The notes: generated from the sequence alone by a model not told the origin. A stretch of 64,000 nucleotides of DNA from Hyphomonas sp. (GCF_017792385.1 NZ_CP051230.1:434001-498000); one strand, 5' to 3'; positions 1-9,667 are shown, counted from the stretch's first letter. Made by a program: numbers and translations.

Positions 1-780
1 TCGATCCACACGCCAGCCAATCCCAATCGCGCAACGCCTGAAGACATGTACGGCAAGTACGGATCGGTCGCGGCGTATTTCGCGGCGAAGGGCTATGACT
101 ACCCCACGCTTCTGGACGAGGATGCCAGTCTGCGAGCAGCCCTGCAGATCAGCTGGACGCCGTCCTATATTCTGGTCGACCCACAGGGCGTGGTGCGCGG
201 GTTCCGGACAGACCTGTCGGTCGCGCAGGGCGAACCGGTGAAGGATTTCCTGAAGGATGTGGCCGCCGTGAAGGCGCAGGCCGCTGCAGCCGAGCCCGCC
301 GCCCCTGTCGGGGCCTCCGGAATCGGCCCCGACGGTGCAGGGCGCTTGTCCGGTGCAACCCCATTCAACACGAATGCCATCCGGGCGGCCTTTCCCGGAT
401 ATGAAATCGTGCCGGGCCAAATGACGGCGGAAGGCGAGACCTATCCGGTCTTTCACGCTGTCCGCGCAGCCGACGAGGCCGCGGCCTTCGTGATCGAGCC
501 GGACTGGTCACGCGGCCAGGTCTATCGCGTATCGACCGACAATCCTGCGATTGCCGGCCCGGATGGCGAACAGGTTGGCGCATTCAGGCTGAGCCAGCTG
601 GACGCGGCGGCCCGTACCTTGTGCATGCCGGGCGCGGACGAGGCCAGCGACCTTCTGGTCTGCACCGAGACGCATGACGGGGCCCGGTTTCAGCGTCTGT
701 TTACCCCGGACGAGGATGCGACGGACGCCACGCTGACCGGCATGGCCTACTATCCGCCAGAGGCCGAACCGGCAGATTAA
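1..780 (+). CDS. Thioredoxin/TlpA-like protein, 5' end outside window
   Basis: The reading frame is open from base 1, so the start and probably the redox-active Cys motif lie upstream of the window. The visible N-terminal part (about 75 residues) reads like the end of a peroxiredoxin/TlpA fold: a DEDASLRAALQISWTPSYIL segment with the family's cis-Pro (TP), then LVDPQGVVRG. After an Ala/Pro linker comes a second domain of roughly 130 residues (from AFPGYEIVPG to the end). It vaguely recalls the DUF1131/YfeY lipoprotein domain, but I am not sure of that. The redox fold is fairly secure; the role of the C-terminal domain is unknown. It may be a periplasmic thiol-disulfide or tethering protein. 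Confidence 0.7.
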   Translation, partial: SIHTPANPNRATPEDMYGKYGSVAAYFAAKGYDYPTLLDEDASLRAALQISWTPSYILVDPQGVVRGFRTDLSVAQGEPVKDFLKDVAAVKAQAAAAEPAAPVGASGIGPDGAGRLSGATPFNTNAIRAAFPGYEIVPGQMTAEGETYPVFHAVRAADEAAAFVIEPDWSRGQVYRVSTDNPAIAGPDGEQVGAFRLSQLDAAARTLCMPGADEASDLLVCTETHDGARFQRLFTPDEDATDATLTGMAYYPPEAEPAD

Positions 781-783
781 CCC

Positions 784-810
784 TGCGGCAACCACAAGCT
801 GCCGGTTTTA
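784..810 (+). terminator. Weak stem-loop after the thioredoxin-like gene
   Basis: A short inverted repeat, CGGCA (786-790) and TGCCG (800-804), is followed by GTTTTA just after the stop codon. The stem is only five base pairs, so this is a weak candidate for an intrinsic terminator. Confidence 0.3.
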
Positions 811-914
811 CCATCATTTCGACGGTTTTGGGCTGACAGGGCGTTTGATCATTCGCCTGCCAGCTTGTAACTGATAGAAAAAGGCATGGTGGATAAACAG
901 AAAGGCGGGTCCTG

Positions 915-2762
915 ATGCTGCACCCATCGACCAAACGGCTGATCGACAAGCTCGGCGACATGACTCGTCGTCAAAAGGTTGCCTGGCAGGAAGCCGATGA
1001 CGGCAGCATCACGCATGACACAGAGGGCTATCGGGTGACGCTGACCCCCGAACCGCATGCCGTCCTGCTGACCGATTCCCAGGGCCGGGAGATCGAGACC
1101 TGCACCCCCGCCGAATTTGCCGACGACATCGACAAGGATGGCCGTCCCTACACAATGTTCGTCGAAGAGCTGTACCGGGAAGCCAAACGTCATGCACGCG
1201 GAGCAGAAGAAGCCATCAATGCGGTGCTGGCCGGGCTGGTGGCTGCGGAAACCGTCCCGTCCGGCGAGGATGTGGCGGACGACACTCCGGACGCAGAGAC
1301 GGTTGATGTTCCGGACGCCACGCTTGGCGCAGAGGACGCCCTGGAGGAAGACGCCACCATCGAGGACCCGGTGGATGACAGTTCTCCGCTGGAGCCCGAC
1401 GCCTATCAGGAAATGGACAGCCAGTCCGACATCACATTTGCTGTCGCCTCCCTGGCCGATCAGGTGAATGGCGAGTCGGCCCACATCGCTGCAGCTGCCG
1501 ATGATGAAGCGGCGGAGGATACCGTCCCGACCGAAGACGATGTGCTGACCGATGAAAATACTGCCGTCTCGACCATGGAGGCCCTGCAGGAGACCGACAT
1601 CGAGGCGGAGAAGCCTGAAGAAGCCGCAACCGACGATTTTTCCAAAACGGAGCCAGCAGCCGAGCTGGAAACAATGGCGGATACGCCCCCCGCCGACGAC
1701 CCCATCACCGGCTTTGGCGTTTCGTCTGCCGAGGCCCCTGCTCCGCTTGAACCGGCCGAGGATCCGACCCCGCTGAACGAACCCGAGGGCGGTTACACGC
1801 CGACCGGGTTCGTCGATGCCCCGGATGAAGACTCCGCGCCTCAAGAACCGGCCGAAACGGAGATGTCGCCGACCGAGAGCGACGCGGCGGACCTGCCACC
1901 CATGTTTACGGCTGCAGACACTGATGCCCCGGCCCCGGTGGAATCAGGGGTGGAACACGCCGCAGACGATATGACCGAATCCGCTGGTGCCCCCTGGCCC
2001 GCTGCCCCCGAAGCAGATGCGGACTTGCCCGCCCCCGTGGACGCCGAGACATATGAGGCGCCATCGCCGGAAGCAGCGATGGAGTTTGGTACCGAGGAGC
2101 CGGCGGCAGAAACCGAGCCCGACACAGCCGAGACCACGGACCAGCCGGAGCCCGCCCCGCAGAGCAATTTCACGAGCAGTTTCTTTGGTGGCGGGTTCGG
2201 CGGTGGCCTCGGCGCCTATCGCAGTGAGCCGGCCCCTGAGCCCGCGAGCGAACCGGATACAGGAGAAGCACAAGAGATCGCACCGGCGGAGACTTCCGAA
2301 TTCGGCGAGGCGGTCTCGGACCTGGCGTCCGCCGACCCGGCCGTCGAGAGCCAGCCCGACCCCGCCGAGCTGACCGAGCCGCCGCGCTCGTTCAGCTTGT
2401 CCGGTATTGGCGCACGGCACGACCCTGAGCCTGCCCCTGCGCCGCTGGAGGCCAGCGCACCCACCGAGCCGGAGGCTGAGGCACAGGTCATGATCGATGG
2501 CACCAATGACCTGCCGACCTGGCCCGGATCCGATCCTGCCCCGGTGATGGACGACGCACCGGAAACGGGCATGGTGTTCGAAGCCCCTGCAGCCGACGAT
2601 GTTGTGGAGGTGGCGCCAGAGCCGGTGCCCGAGCCTGAACCGGATTTCACGCCGGACGTGCCGGAAGCGAGCATTGCTGCAGATGCCGAACCGGAGACCG
2701 GGGATGCCTCCGCAGAGGAAGCACCGGTCCGGCCTGTGAAACGGTTCAATCCCTGGAACTGA
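915..2762 (+). CDS. Large acidic Pro/Ala/Glu/Asp-rich protein of unknown function
   Basis: 615 residues starting at ATG 915, with a GGCGGG ribosome-binding site just upstream. Only the first ~105 residues look folded (a mixed helix/strand region including TPEPHAVLLTDSQGREIETC and an amphipathic helix ending near INAVLAGL). Residues ~110-600 are low complexity, dominated by Glu, Asp, Pro, Ala and Thr with recurrent EPA, PEP and EPE motifs, and are expected to be disordered. A short Gly/Phe patch (FTSSFFGGGFGGGLGAYRS) interrupts this around residues 416-434. The C-terminus switches to a basic/aromatic tail (RPVKRFNPWN), which may be a docking peptide. No signal peptide or membrane segment is visible, so it is probably cytoplasmic. 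I do not recognise the family. It stands alone, convergent with trkH 3 bp away. Confidence 0.75.
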   Translation: MLHPSTKRLIDKLGDMTRRQKVAWQEADDGSITHDTEGYRVTLTPEPHAVLLTDSQGREIETCTPAEFADDIDKDGRPYTMFVEELYREAKRHARGAEEAINAVLAGLVAAETVPSGEDVADDTPDAETVDVPDATLGAEDALEEDATIEDPVDDSSPLEPDAYQEMDSQSDITFAVASLADQVNGESAHIAAAADDEAAEDTVPTEDDVLTDENTAVSTMEALQETDIEAEKPEEAATDDFSKTEPAAELETMADTPPADDPITGFGVSSAEAPAPLEPAEDPTPLNEPEGGYTPTGFVDAPDEDSAPQEPAETEMSPTESDAADLPPMFTAADTDAPAPVESGVEHAADDMTESAGAPWPAAPEADADLPAPVDAETYEAPSPEAAMEFGTEEPAAETEPDTAETTDQPEPAPQSNFTSSFFGGGFGGGLGAYRSEPAPEPASEPDTGEAQEIAPAETSEFGEAVSDLASADPAVESQPDPAELTEPPRSFSLSGIGARHDPEPAPAPLEASAPTEPEAEAQVMIDGTNDLPTWPGSDPAPVMDDAPETGMVFEAPAADDVVEVAPEPVPEPEPDFTPDVPEASIAADAEPETGDASAEEAPVRPVKRFNPWN

Positions 2763-2765
2763 TGC

Positions 2766-4265
2766 CTAGCCGCGCCAGAACCGGCGGGTGAGGACCACGA
2801 ACACGGCGACAAATTCCAGACGTCCGAGCAGCATGGCCGTGGCGCAGACCCATTTTGCGAAATCCGGCAGGAGCTGGAACGTGCCGGACGGCCCGATCAT
2901 CGGACCAAGCCCCGGACCGACATTGGAGACGCTGGTGGCAGCCCCGGAAATTGCGGTGAGCGCATCCACACCCGTCAGGCTGATCAGGGCGGCGGCAACC
3001 AGGAAGGTCAGCAGGTAGAGGCTGACAAACACCATGACGGATTGCAAAACTTCCTCGTCCACCGTCTTGCCGGCATAGCGGATGGGCGTGCGGCGGTGTG
3101 GCTGGATCATGCGCTGGGAATAGGCAAGGATCGTCTTGGCGGCGATTTCCAGGCGAAACATTTTCAGGCCGCACGCGGCCGAGCCTGCACAGCCCCCGAC
3201 AAAGGTGGCCCCAAGGAATACGACCATGACGGGTTGGCCCCAGGTGTCATAGGGCGCCGAGGCATAGCCGGTGCCGGTCATGATCGAGATGATGTTGAAC
3301 AGCGCTTCCTTGAAGCCGTGGAAGACGTGATCAAAGATCGGCGGGTCAACCACAGCCTCGTGATAGACCACAATGATCGTGGAAAAGACCAGCGCCAGGG
3401 CGAGATAGAGCCGGGGCTGGGGATCGGTCAGCATCGGGCGGATACGTCCCTGCAGCATCAGCATGGCCAGCAGGCTGAACGGCAGACCCGCGATGAACAT
3501 GAACACGGTCGCCACATAGGGCGCGTTGGTATCATTGAAGTAGCCGAACGAGGCGTCATGCGTGGAATAGCCCCCTGCCGACATGGTGGTCATGGCGTGT
3601 GTGATGGCGTCAAACCAGCTCATGCCGGTCAGATAGTACAGCAAGGCACACAGCATGGAGATGAGCAGATAGGTCAGGCCGAGATAGGCCGCGATATCGG
3701 TGATACGCGGCAGGAATTTGCCGGACATGTCCGAGCTTTCGAGTTCGAACAGCTGCATCCCGCCGACCCGCAGCTGGGGCAGGATCGCGATGGCGGTGAC
3801 AATGATGCCGATGCCCCCGATCCATTGCAGGATGGCCCGCCACAGCAGGATGCCACGCGGCGCATCATCCAGCCCGGTCATGACGGTGGCCCCGGTTGTG
3901 GTGAGGCCGGAAATCGATTCAAACAGGGAGTCGGTGATGTTCATGCCGAATGCGAGGAACGGGATCGCCGCAATCATCGGCAGGAACACCCAGACCAGCA
4001 CGGTCAACAGGAACCCTTCCCGCTGGCCTGTCCGTTCGACCGCCCCGCGCGAGAGCACCCACATGCAGGTGCCGATCAGGATGGAGCCGAAGGCCGAGAC
4101 CTCGAACACGACGGTTTCCTGACGCCCATCGGCCAGATCGATCAGCGCGCACGGGATCATCGCCATGCCCAGAAGGACGGTCATGATGCCGATGGCAAGG
4201 AAGATGGGGCGAAGTTGCATGACGTTGGCGGGGAAGATACGCCGCAAATCCTGCTGAGGTGTCAA
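2766..4265 (-). CDS. trkH: TrkH-type potassium uptake channel subunit
   Basis: 499 residues of integral membrane protein, close to the family length of ~480. It forms the K+-translocating pore that works with the cytosolic TrkA gating protein. Four pore-loop signatures are visible in order: TTTGATVM, TTMSAGGYSTH, IMTGTGYASA and SNVGPGLG. Each carries the filter glycine that replaces the GYG of K+ channels. Many hydrophobic helices lie between them. The start at 4265 gives a 15-residue lead; an internal ATG at 4220 (MQLRPIF) is also possible. No trkA is next to it in this window. It is convergent with the acidic-protein gene and divergent from the leucine dehydrogenase gene. Confidence 0.93.
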   Translation of the reverse strand: MTPQQDLRRIFPANVMQLRPIFLAIGIMTVLLGMAMIPCALIDLADGRQETVVFEVSAFGSILIGTCMWVLSRGAVERTGQREGFLLTVLVWVFLPMIAAIPFLAFGMNITDSLFESISGLTTTGATVMTGLDDAPRGILLWRAILQWIGGIGIIVTAIAILPQLRVGGMQLFELESSDMSGKFLPRITDIAAYLGLTYLLISMLCALLYYLTGMSWFDAITHAMTTMSAGGYSTHDASFGYFNDTNAPYVATVFMFIAGLPFSLLAMLMLQGRIRPMLTDPQPRLYLALALVFSTIIVVYHEAVVDPPIFDHVFHGFKEALFNIISIMTGTGYASAPYDTWGQPVMVVFLGATFVGGCAGSAACGLKMFRLEIAAKTILAYSQRMIQPHRRTPIRYAGKTVDEEVLQSVMVFVSLYLLTFLVAAALISLTGVDALTAISGAATSVSNVGPGLGPMIGPSGTFQLLPDFAKWVCATAMLLGRLEFVAVFVVLTRRFWRG

Positions 4266-4482
4266 CGCATTGCGTGGTTAAGCAGGCAGCACGAAAGGAC
4301 GTGTTCAAGGCAGGTTGCAGGAAAGGTCCGGACGCTCCTGACGATAATGTGAAGGTGGTGGTGGCCGGCAGCAGGGCAGATATGCCATTTTCGAGCCAGA
4401 TCAAAGGCCTTGCGCCAGTTGACGCGGCGCTTGGCATGGGCCTAAACGCCCCCTTCGTTTCATTTGTAACGGACAACCCCGC

Positions 4483-5523
4483 ATGTTCGACCATTCTTCC
4501 TTCGACGCTCATGAAGGTGTCCATCTGTTTCATGATGCCGACAGCGGCCTGAAGGCCATTGTCGCAATTCATTCCACGGCGCTGGGACCGGCCGCTGGCG
4601 GGTGCCGGATGTGGAATTATGACACCGGCGAGGCGATGCTGCGCGACGCGCTGCGCCTGAGTCAGGGCATGAGCTACAAGAACGCCATGGCGGACATTCC
4701 GCTGGGCGGCGGAAAGGCGGTCATCTGGGGCGACGCCAAGACGGACAAGTCGCCAGCACTGTTCCGTGCGTTCGGCCGGGCGGTCGAGAGCCTGCAGGGC
4801 CGCTACATCACGGCTGAAGATGTCGGAATCAGCGTCGCCGACATGCAGATCGTGCGCGAGGAGACCGCTCATGTGGCCGGCCTCGACCAGGGTGCAGCAG
4901 CCAGCGGGGACCCCTCCCCGATCACCGCGATGGGCATCTATCTCGGCATTCGCGAGACGGCGCAGCGTGTGTTCGCCACCGATGACCTGAACGGCCGCAC
5001 CATTGCGGTTCAGGGCGTCGGATCGGTCGGCGGGCATGTCTGCGAGCATTTGGCGAAGGCGGGCGCTCGCCTGATCATCACCGACATCGACCAGGCTGCC
5101 CTGTCCGACATTTCGCAACGCACCGGCGCGCAGATCGTGTCGCCAGACGAGATCTACGATGTCGAGGCCGACATCTTCTCTCCCAACGCGCTGGGCGCGA
5201 TCATCAATGAGAAAACGCTGGACCGGTTTCGCGTGAAAGCGATTGCCGGGGGAGCAAACAACCAGTTGATCGTACCGGAAATGGGCGAATTGCTGCGCCG
5301 ACGCGGCATCCTTTATGCGCCGGACTATGTGATCAATGGGGGCGGCATCATCAATGTCTGCGCAGAGATCTCCGGCACCTATTCGCGCGATTGGGTGGAC
5401 GGAAAGGTGCATGCCCTGATGACCACGCTGGGCGAAGTGCTGGACACGGCCCTGTCATCCGGAGACCCCACCAATCTGGTGGCAGACCGGATCGCCCGGG
5501 AGCGGATCGGCCGGGGCGATTAG
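4483..5523 (+). CDS. ldh: Leucine (Glu/Leu/Phe/Val) dehydrogenase
   Basis: 346 residues, the usual size for NAD-dependent leucine dehydrogenase, which reversibly deaminates branched-chain amino acids to 2-oxo acids. The N-terminal catalytic domain has the two lysines of the family: Lys66 in MSYKNA and Lys78 in PLGGGK. GPAAGGCRMW precedes them. The C-terminal Rossmann domain starts near residue 172 with the GVGSVG dinucleotide motif, and AGGANNQL and YVINGGGIINV follow. The short length rules out hexameric glutamate dehydrogenase. Valine or phenylalanine preference cannot be excluded from sequence. It is transcribed divergently from trkH across a 217-bp gap and followed 76 bp later by a universal stress protein gene. 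Confidence 0.9.
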   Translation: MFDHSSFDAHEGVHLFHDADSGLKAIVAIHSTALGPAAGGCRMWNYDTGEAMLRDALRLSQGMSYKNAMADIPLGGGKAVIWGDAKTDKSPALFRAFGRAVESLQGRYITAEDVGISVADMQIVREETAHVAGLDQGAAASGDPSPITAMGIYLGIRETAQRVFATDDLNGRTIAVQGVGSVGGHVCEHLAKAGARLIITDIDQAALSDISQRTGAQIVSPDEIYDVEADIFSPNALGAIINEKTLDRFRVKAIAGGANNQLIVPEMGELLRRRGILYAPDYVINGGGIINVCAEISGTYSRDWVDGKVHALMTTLGEVLDTALSSGDPTNLVADRIARERIGRGD

Positions 5524-5599
5524 GTAGTCTCACCTAGTTCCATCGGGGCGATCAGTGTTACACACACTTATCGAACCCGATGACACGAGGATTGAGCCC

Positions 5600-6430
5600 A
5601 TGTCTGTAGTCGCCATGCTTCAGGGAACGGTCGAGACCGATCTCTCCACAATGCGGACCGCGCTGTCCCTTGCCCGGCGCATGAATGTGCCGCTGCGCGG
5701 ATTGTGCGCCCTGCCCGACCCCAATTCGGCCCTGATGGTGATCGCCACGCCGGAAGCCGCCGGACTGACCAGCGCAACCACACAATCCGTGTTCGACATG
5801 CAGGAAGAAGTCCTGTCCAATGCTCGCGAGGCCTTCCGCACAGCGACCGAAGGCGCGGAGAGTGTGACCTGCGAGTTCAAGCATGAAGTCAATACGGTCG
5901 AGCGTGCCGCCGCGAATGCGGCCGCGCTGTCGGAAGCAGTCGTGTTCCCCCGCATCGCCGCAGACGGCTCCCAACCCCTGAACCCGGCCTTCGAACACAT
6001 CCTGATGGACGCGCATTTGCCGCTGGTCCTGGCAGGAACGGCTGCAGATGTTGCCGGCCCGGCCATCATTGCCTGGGATGGCAGCAATGGCGCGGCGCGG
6101 GCAGTTCGCTTTCACCTGCCCATCCTGAAAGCACTGGGCGACGTGATCATTGCACAGAATACTGACGATCTGGAGAAGGATCCGCAACGCGAAATCTCTG
6201 CACCGGAAGCCCTGTCTGACTGGCTGGTCCTGCAAGGCATTTCATCCCGCGTGATGGAGATCGAGGGAGAAGTGGCCGCCGGACTGCTTGCCATGGCAAA
6301 AGGCTCTGGCGCCGGACTGATCGTTGCCGGGGCTTACGGACATTCGCGGCTGACCGAACGCCTGTTCGGCGGCACGACCCGCCGCCTGCTGAAAGCCGAC
6401 AGCGCGCCAGCCCTGGCGCTGGCCCACTGA
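5600..6430 (+). CDS. Universal stress protein (tandem UspA)
   Basis: 276 residues, about twice a single Usp unit. The C-terminal half holds the ATP-binding Usp signature (VAGAYGHSRLTERLFGGTTR, G-x2-G-x9-G-T), and the N-terminal half is a degenerate Usp fold. Start at ATG 5600 (MSVVAMLQ) is preferred, with a GAGG motif about 10 bases upstream; the frame extends to a GTG at 5555 without a better ribosome site. It is a cytoplasmic protein probably involved in stress survival or resting states. The next gene begins 12 bp after its stop, so the two are likely co-transcribed. Confidence 0.88.
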   Translation: MSVVAMLQGTVETDLSTMRTALSLARRMNVPLRGLCALPDPNSALMVIATPEAAGLTSATTQSVFDMQEEVLSNAREAFRTATEGAESVTCEFKHEVNTVERAAANAAALSEAVVFPRIAADGSQPLNPAFEHILMDAHLPLVLAGTAADVAGPAIIAWDGSNGAARAVRFHLPILKALGDVIIAQNTDDLEKDPQREISAPEALSDWLVLQGISSRVMEIEGEVAAGLLAMAKGSGAGLIVAGAYGHSRLTERLFGGTTRRLLKADSAPALALAH

Positions 6431-6442
6431 GGAGATACCGAG

Positions 6443-6811
6443 ATGAGCCTGTCAAAGATCGTATTGCAACTTGCCCGCAATCCGGGCCTGCCTGCCGGGG
6501 ATGCGAGCCAGGGATATACGCTGGTTGCTCCGCTGACCTCAGAAGGGCAGATCGACCTGGACGCCTGGCGCGCCCACAGGGCCGAGTGCCGTGTGGTGCG
6601 GTTCAGCCCGGATCCGGACGAACACGCCACGGGCCTGTTGACCCATCGCGGCAGCCGCTGGTTCTTCCACTATGACGAGGATGACGAGGGCGATGATGAG
6701 GCCGGCTACAAGCTGGGTGACCATGTCTTCAAGGAGGGCGAATACGTCACCATCGCCAGCCATGGCGAAACGCCGATGACGTACAAGATCACCGATATCA
6801 GCCCGGTCTGA
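6443..6811 (+). CDS. Conserved hypothetical, small acidic protein
   Basis: 122 residues with no signal peptide and no membrane helix. A run of acidic residues (HYDEDDEGDDEAGYKLGDH) lies in the middle, and the C-terminal region GEYVTIASHGETPMTYKITD looks like paired beta strands. I do not recognise a named domain, although proteins of this look are common beside stress genes in alphaproteobacteria. It is 12 bp downstream of the Usp gene with a GAGGAG ribosome site over the Usp stop, so it probably belongs to the same stress operon. Confidence 0.75.
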   Translation: MSLSKIVLQLARNPGLPAGDASQGYTLVAPLTSEGQIDLDAWRAHRAECRVVRFSPDPDEHATGLLTHRGSRWFFHYDEDDEGDDEAGYKLGDHVFKEGEYVTIASHGETPMTYKITDISPV

Positions 6812-6901
6812 CCTTCCCGAGCGTCAAGCTGGACAGATTCGCCGTAACGGCGCACACTTTCTCCCATAAAGGGCCGGCAAACAGGCCCATGGGAGGAAGA
6901 C

Positions 6902-8818
6902 ATGAAGAGATTTCTGGGCGTCGCCGTTTCGGCGATAGCGCTGGCTGCCTGTGGCGGACCGGAACCGGACACACCGGCGCAGGAGGCAAAGACGGGTGTG
7001 GCCGACACGGAAAGCAGTGCTGCGGGGGAGACGCGCACCGCGGGATACAATGAGGACCGGAATGCCTATTTCGGCGACCTCCACATCCATACCCGGTCCA
7101 GCTTCGATGCCTATATCTTCAATGTCCGGCGCACCGCCGATGATGCCTACCGGTTTGCGCGGGGCGATACGGTGACCCACCCCTCCGGCTTCGACATGAC
7201 GATTGCCGGCGGACCGCTCGATTTCTACACCGTCACCGACCATGCCGAGTATCTTGGCATTCTGCCCGTGATGGATACACCCGGCACGGAACTGTCGGAG
7301 CTGCCACGAGCCAAGGCAATGTTCTCCAATGACCCGCAGCAGATCACGACGGCCTTCCAGACCGTCGGCGCCTCTGTCCGGTCCGGCGAACCGATTGACG
7401 AAATGTATGATGAATCCATCATCAACTCCGTCTGGCTGCAGAATATCGAGGCGGCCGATCGTCACTATGTTCCGGGCGAGTTCACGACCTTTGCTGCCTA
7501 TGAATACACATCCGTGACGGTGAACGAGGAGGAGAATTCCTTTGCAGGCGGCAATCTGCACCGGAATGTCTTCTTCAAGGGCGCAGCGCCGCTGCGGGCC
7601 TTTTCCACATTGGACTCGCCCAATCCGGAAGATCTATGGGACTGGATGGACCAGAAGCGGGCTGAAGGCTTCGAGTCGATTGCCATTCCGCACAATCCGA
7701 ATGTGTCCGACGGCCAGATGTTCCGTCTGGAAACATATAATGGCGATCCGCTGGACGCGGCCTATGCCGAACAGCGGATGCGCAATGAGCCCCTGGTCGA
7801 GGTCACGCAGGTCAAGGGCACAAGCGAGACCCACCCTGCCCTTTCCCCGAATGACGAGTGGGCCGATTTCGAGATCTATGACCGGCTGCTCGCATCCTAT
7901 GAAGTGTCGGCGACGGAAGGCAGCTATGTCCGCGAAGCCTATCGCAACGGGCTGAAGCTTCAGGAGAAAGAAGGATTTGACCCGTTCCGCTTCGGCCTTG
8001 TGGCAGCCTCAGACAGCCATGTCGTCGGCGGGGCCTATGCCGAGAACGACTATTGGTCGAAAGTGGGCATCGTGGACGGCACACCGATGGCACGCGGGTC
8101 GGTCCCCTTCATGGGCACGAAATCCTGGGACGCCCAGCCCGACAATCCGATCGTCACCAATGCCAGAGAATGGTTCTCGCGCTGGGGCGCGTCCGGCCTG
8201 ACGGGTGTATGGGCGGAGGAAAACACGCGCGAGTCGATTTTCGACGCGTTCCGGCGCAAGGAGACCTTCGCCACCACCGGCCCCCGCATGAAGGTACGTT
8301 TCTTCGCGGGGTACGAATATTCCGAGGACATGCTGGACGCACCGGACCTGACGCGGCTCGCCTATGATGGCGGTGTGCCGATGGGCGGCGACCTGATCGG
8401 CACCGGCAACACCCCGACCTTCCTGGCCTGGGCGCAGCGGGACCCGAACATGGGCGCGCTGCAACGGGTCCAGATCATCAAGGTCACTTCAGACGGTGAA
8501 GCGGTCTTTGACGTGGCCTGCCATACTGGCACGCCGGACCCGACGACGCACAGATGCCCGGACAATGGCGCGGCTGTGGACATGGAAACCTGCACACCGA
8601 CCGGAGACGGCGCGAGCGAACTGAAAACGGTCTGGCAGGACCCGGATTTCGATCCGGCCCGGCGAGCAACCTATTATGTGCGCGTGCTCGAAAACCCGAG
8701 CTGCCGCTGGTCGACCTGGGAGGCCATGCGGGGTAACGTGCCCCCTCGCCCGGACGTGCCCCAGACCATACAGGAGCGCGCCTACACCTCGCCGATCTGG
8801 TACATGCCGGCCAATTAA
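6902..8818 (+). CDS. DUF3604 lipoprotein with PHP-like metal motif
   Basis: 638 residues. The N-terminus is a lipoprotein signal peptide with a lipobox ending AACG (Cys19), followed by an Ala/Thr/Glu linker. The body is a DUF3604 domain: it opens with NAYFGDLHIHTRSSFDAY near residue 55, whose HxH resembles the PHP phosphoesterase metal site. Further His/Asp motifs follow: TVTDHAEYLG, ESIAIPHNPNVS, GLVAASDSHVVG and TTGPRMKVRFF. Reported homologues are secreted or envelope proteins of marine and environmental Proteobacteria with no settled function; a metal-dependent hydrolase is likely from the motif but unproven. A strong GGAGGAAG ribosome site precedes ATG 6902. It heads a three-gene run with a parvulin and a HupE/UreJ protein. 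Confidence 0.88.
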   Translation: MKRFLGVAVSAIALAACGGPEPDTPAQEAKTGVADTESSAAGETRTAGYNEDRNAYFGDLHIHTRSSFDAYIFNVRRTADDAYRFARGDTVTHPSGFDMTIAGGPLDFYTVTDHAEYLGILPVMDTPGTELSELPRAKAMFSNDPQQITTAFQTVGASVRSGEPIDEMYDESIINSVWLQNIEAADRHYVPGEFTTFAAYEYTSVTVNEEENSFAGGNLHRNVFFKGAAPLRAFSTLDSPNPEDLWDWMDQKRAEGFESIAIPHNPNVSDGQMFRLETYNGDPLDAAYAEQRMRNEPLVEVTQVKGTSETHPALSPNDEWADFEIYDRLLASYEVSATEGSYVREAYRNGLKLQEKEGFDPFRFGLVAASDSHVVGGAYAENDYWSKVGIVDGTPMARGSVPFMGTKSWDAQPDNPIVTNAREWFSRWGASGLTGVWAEENTRESIFDAFRRKETFATTGPRMKVRFFAGYEYSEDMLDAPDLTRLAYDGGVPMGGDLIGTGNTPTFLAWAQRDPNMGALQRVQIIKVTSDGEAVFDVACHTGTPDPTTHRCPDNGAAVDMETCTPTGDGASELKTVWQDPDFDPARRATYYVRVLENPSCRWSTWEAMRGNVPPRPDVPQTIQERAYTSPIWYMPAN

Positions 8819-8833
8819 GGGACACGCTGCTTC

Positions 8834-9667
8834 GTGAAACTCCTGCGAGACCCGCTCGTGCACTTCGTCGTGGCGGCTGCCCTGATCTTCGGCCTGTACC
8901 AGATCTGGCAGAATCGTTCAGACGCCGCCCGGTCGACCATCTTCATCTCGGCCGAGGAATTGGAGCGCATGGCGGCGCTCTACACGTCCGAGGCTGGCGC
9001 GCTGCCGACCGAGACGGATATGGCAGCCATGGTGTCCGACCATGTTCGGGATGAAGCCCTGGCCCGCGAGGCCCGCCGCCTTGGTCTGGATGAGGACGAC
9101 ACGATCATAACGCGCCGGCTGGCACAGAAGATGAGCTTTGTCGTATCAGACCTAGATGATGCCCCGGAGCCGGACGAGGCCGTCCTGCGGGACTGGATGA
9201 CCACTCATCCTGACAGGTTCTCCGTGCCGGCCACAGTCACCTTCAGCCATGTCTATTTCAGCCCGGATGTGCACGGGGCCGATACGCAGCAGAACGCTCA
9301 AGTCGCGCTGGACCAATTGATCGCGGACCCGGCCATCGACCCGGCACGCATGGGCGATCCGTTCATGATGCAGCGTCAGTATGGAGACATTCCGATGCGG
9401 GAACTGGCCCGGCAGTTCGGCGGCATGTTTGCCGAGGCCGTGTTCGCCCTGCCCGTCTCCGACACCTGGCAAGGGCCGGTCGAGTCAGCCTACGGTCTCC
9501 ACCTGGTCAAGGTGACCCGGGCGACGCCCGAAACACAGCCGCCCTTCGAGGATATTGAAGCGCAGGTTCGAAAGGACTGGATAGAGGAAACCCGGCGCGC
9601 GGCAAACGAGCAGGCGATCCGCGACATTGTCTCGAAATACCGGGTCGAGCTTGAGGGCGTGGAGTGA
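8834..9667 (+). CDS. Membrane-anchored parvulin-type peptidyl-prolyl isomerase
   Basis: 277 residues starting with GTG 8834. An N-terminal membrane anchor (FVVAAALIFGLYQIW) is followed by a SurA/PpiC-like helical region, then a parvulin domain at about residues 130-230 (VTFSHVYFSP to ESAYGLHLVKV). The typical GG(x)F...A...FALPVSDTWQGPVESAYGLHLVKV pattern is present. It is expected to fold or assist export of proteins on the periplasmic side. It lies 15 bp after the DUF3604 gene, and its stop overlaps the next start (TGATG), so it probably serves its two neighbours. Confidence 0.88.
   Translation: MKLLRDPLVHFVVAAALIFGLYQIWQNRSDAARSTIFISAEELERMAALYTSEAGALPTETDMAAMVSDHVRDEALAREARRLGLDEDDTIITRRLAQKMSFVVSDLDDAPEPDEAVLRDWMTTHPDRFSVPATVTFSHVYFSPDVHGADTQQNAQVALDQLIADPAIDPARMGDPFMMQRQYGDIPMRELARQFGGMFAEAVFALPVSDTWQGPVESAYGLHLVKVTRATPETQPPFEDIEAQVRKDWIEETRRAANEQAIRDIVSKYRVELEGVE

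Noticed and set aside
3042..4352. 436-residue open frame on the plus strand over trkH
   Set aside because: It is His/Gln/Asp-rich nonsense sequence antisense to a clear TrkH gene and has no ribosome site or family match.
3919..5412. 497-residue minus-strand frame over the leucine dehydrogenase gene
   Set aside because: It runs antisense through the dehydrogenase and then out of frame through trkH, with no recognisable domain.
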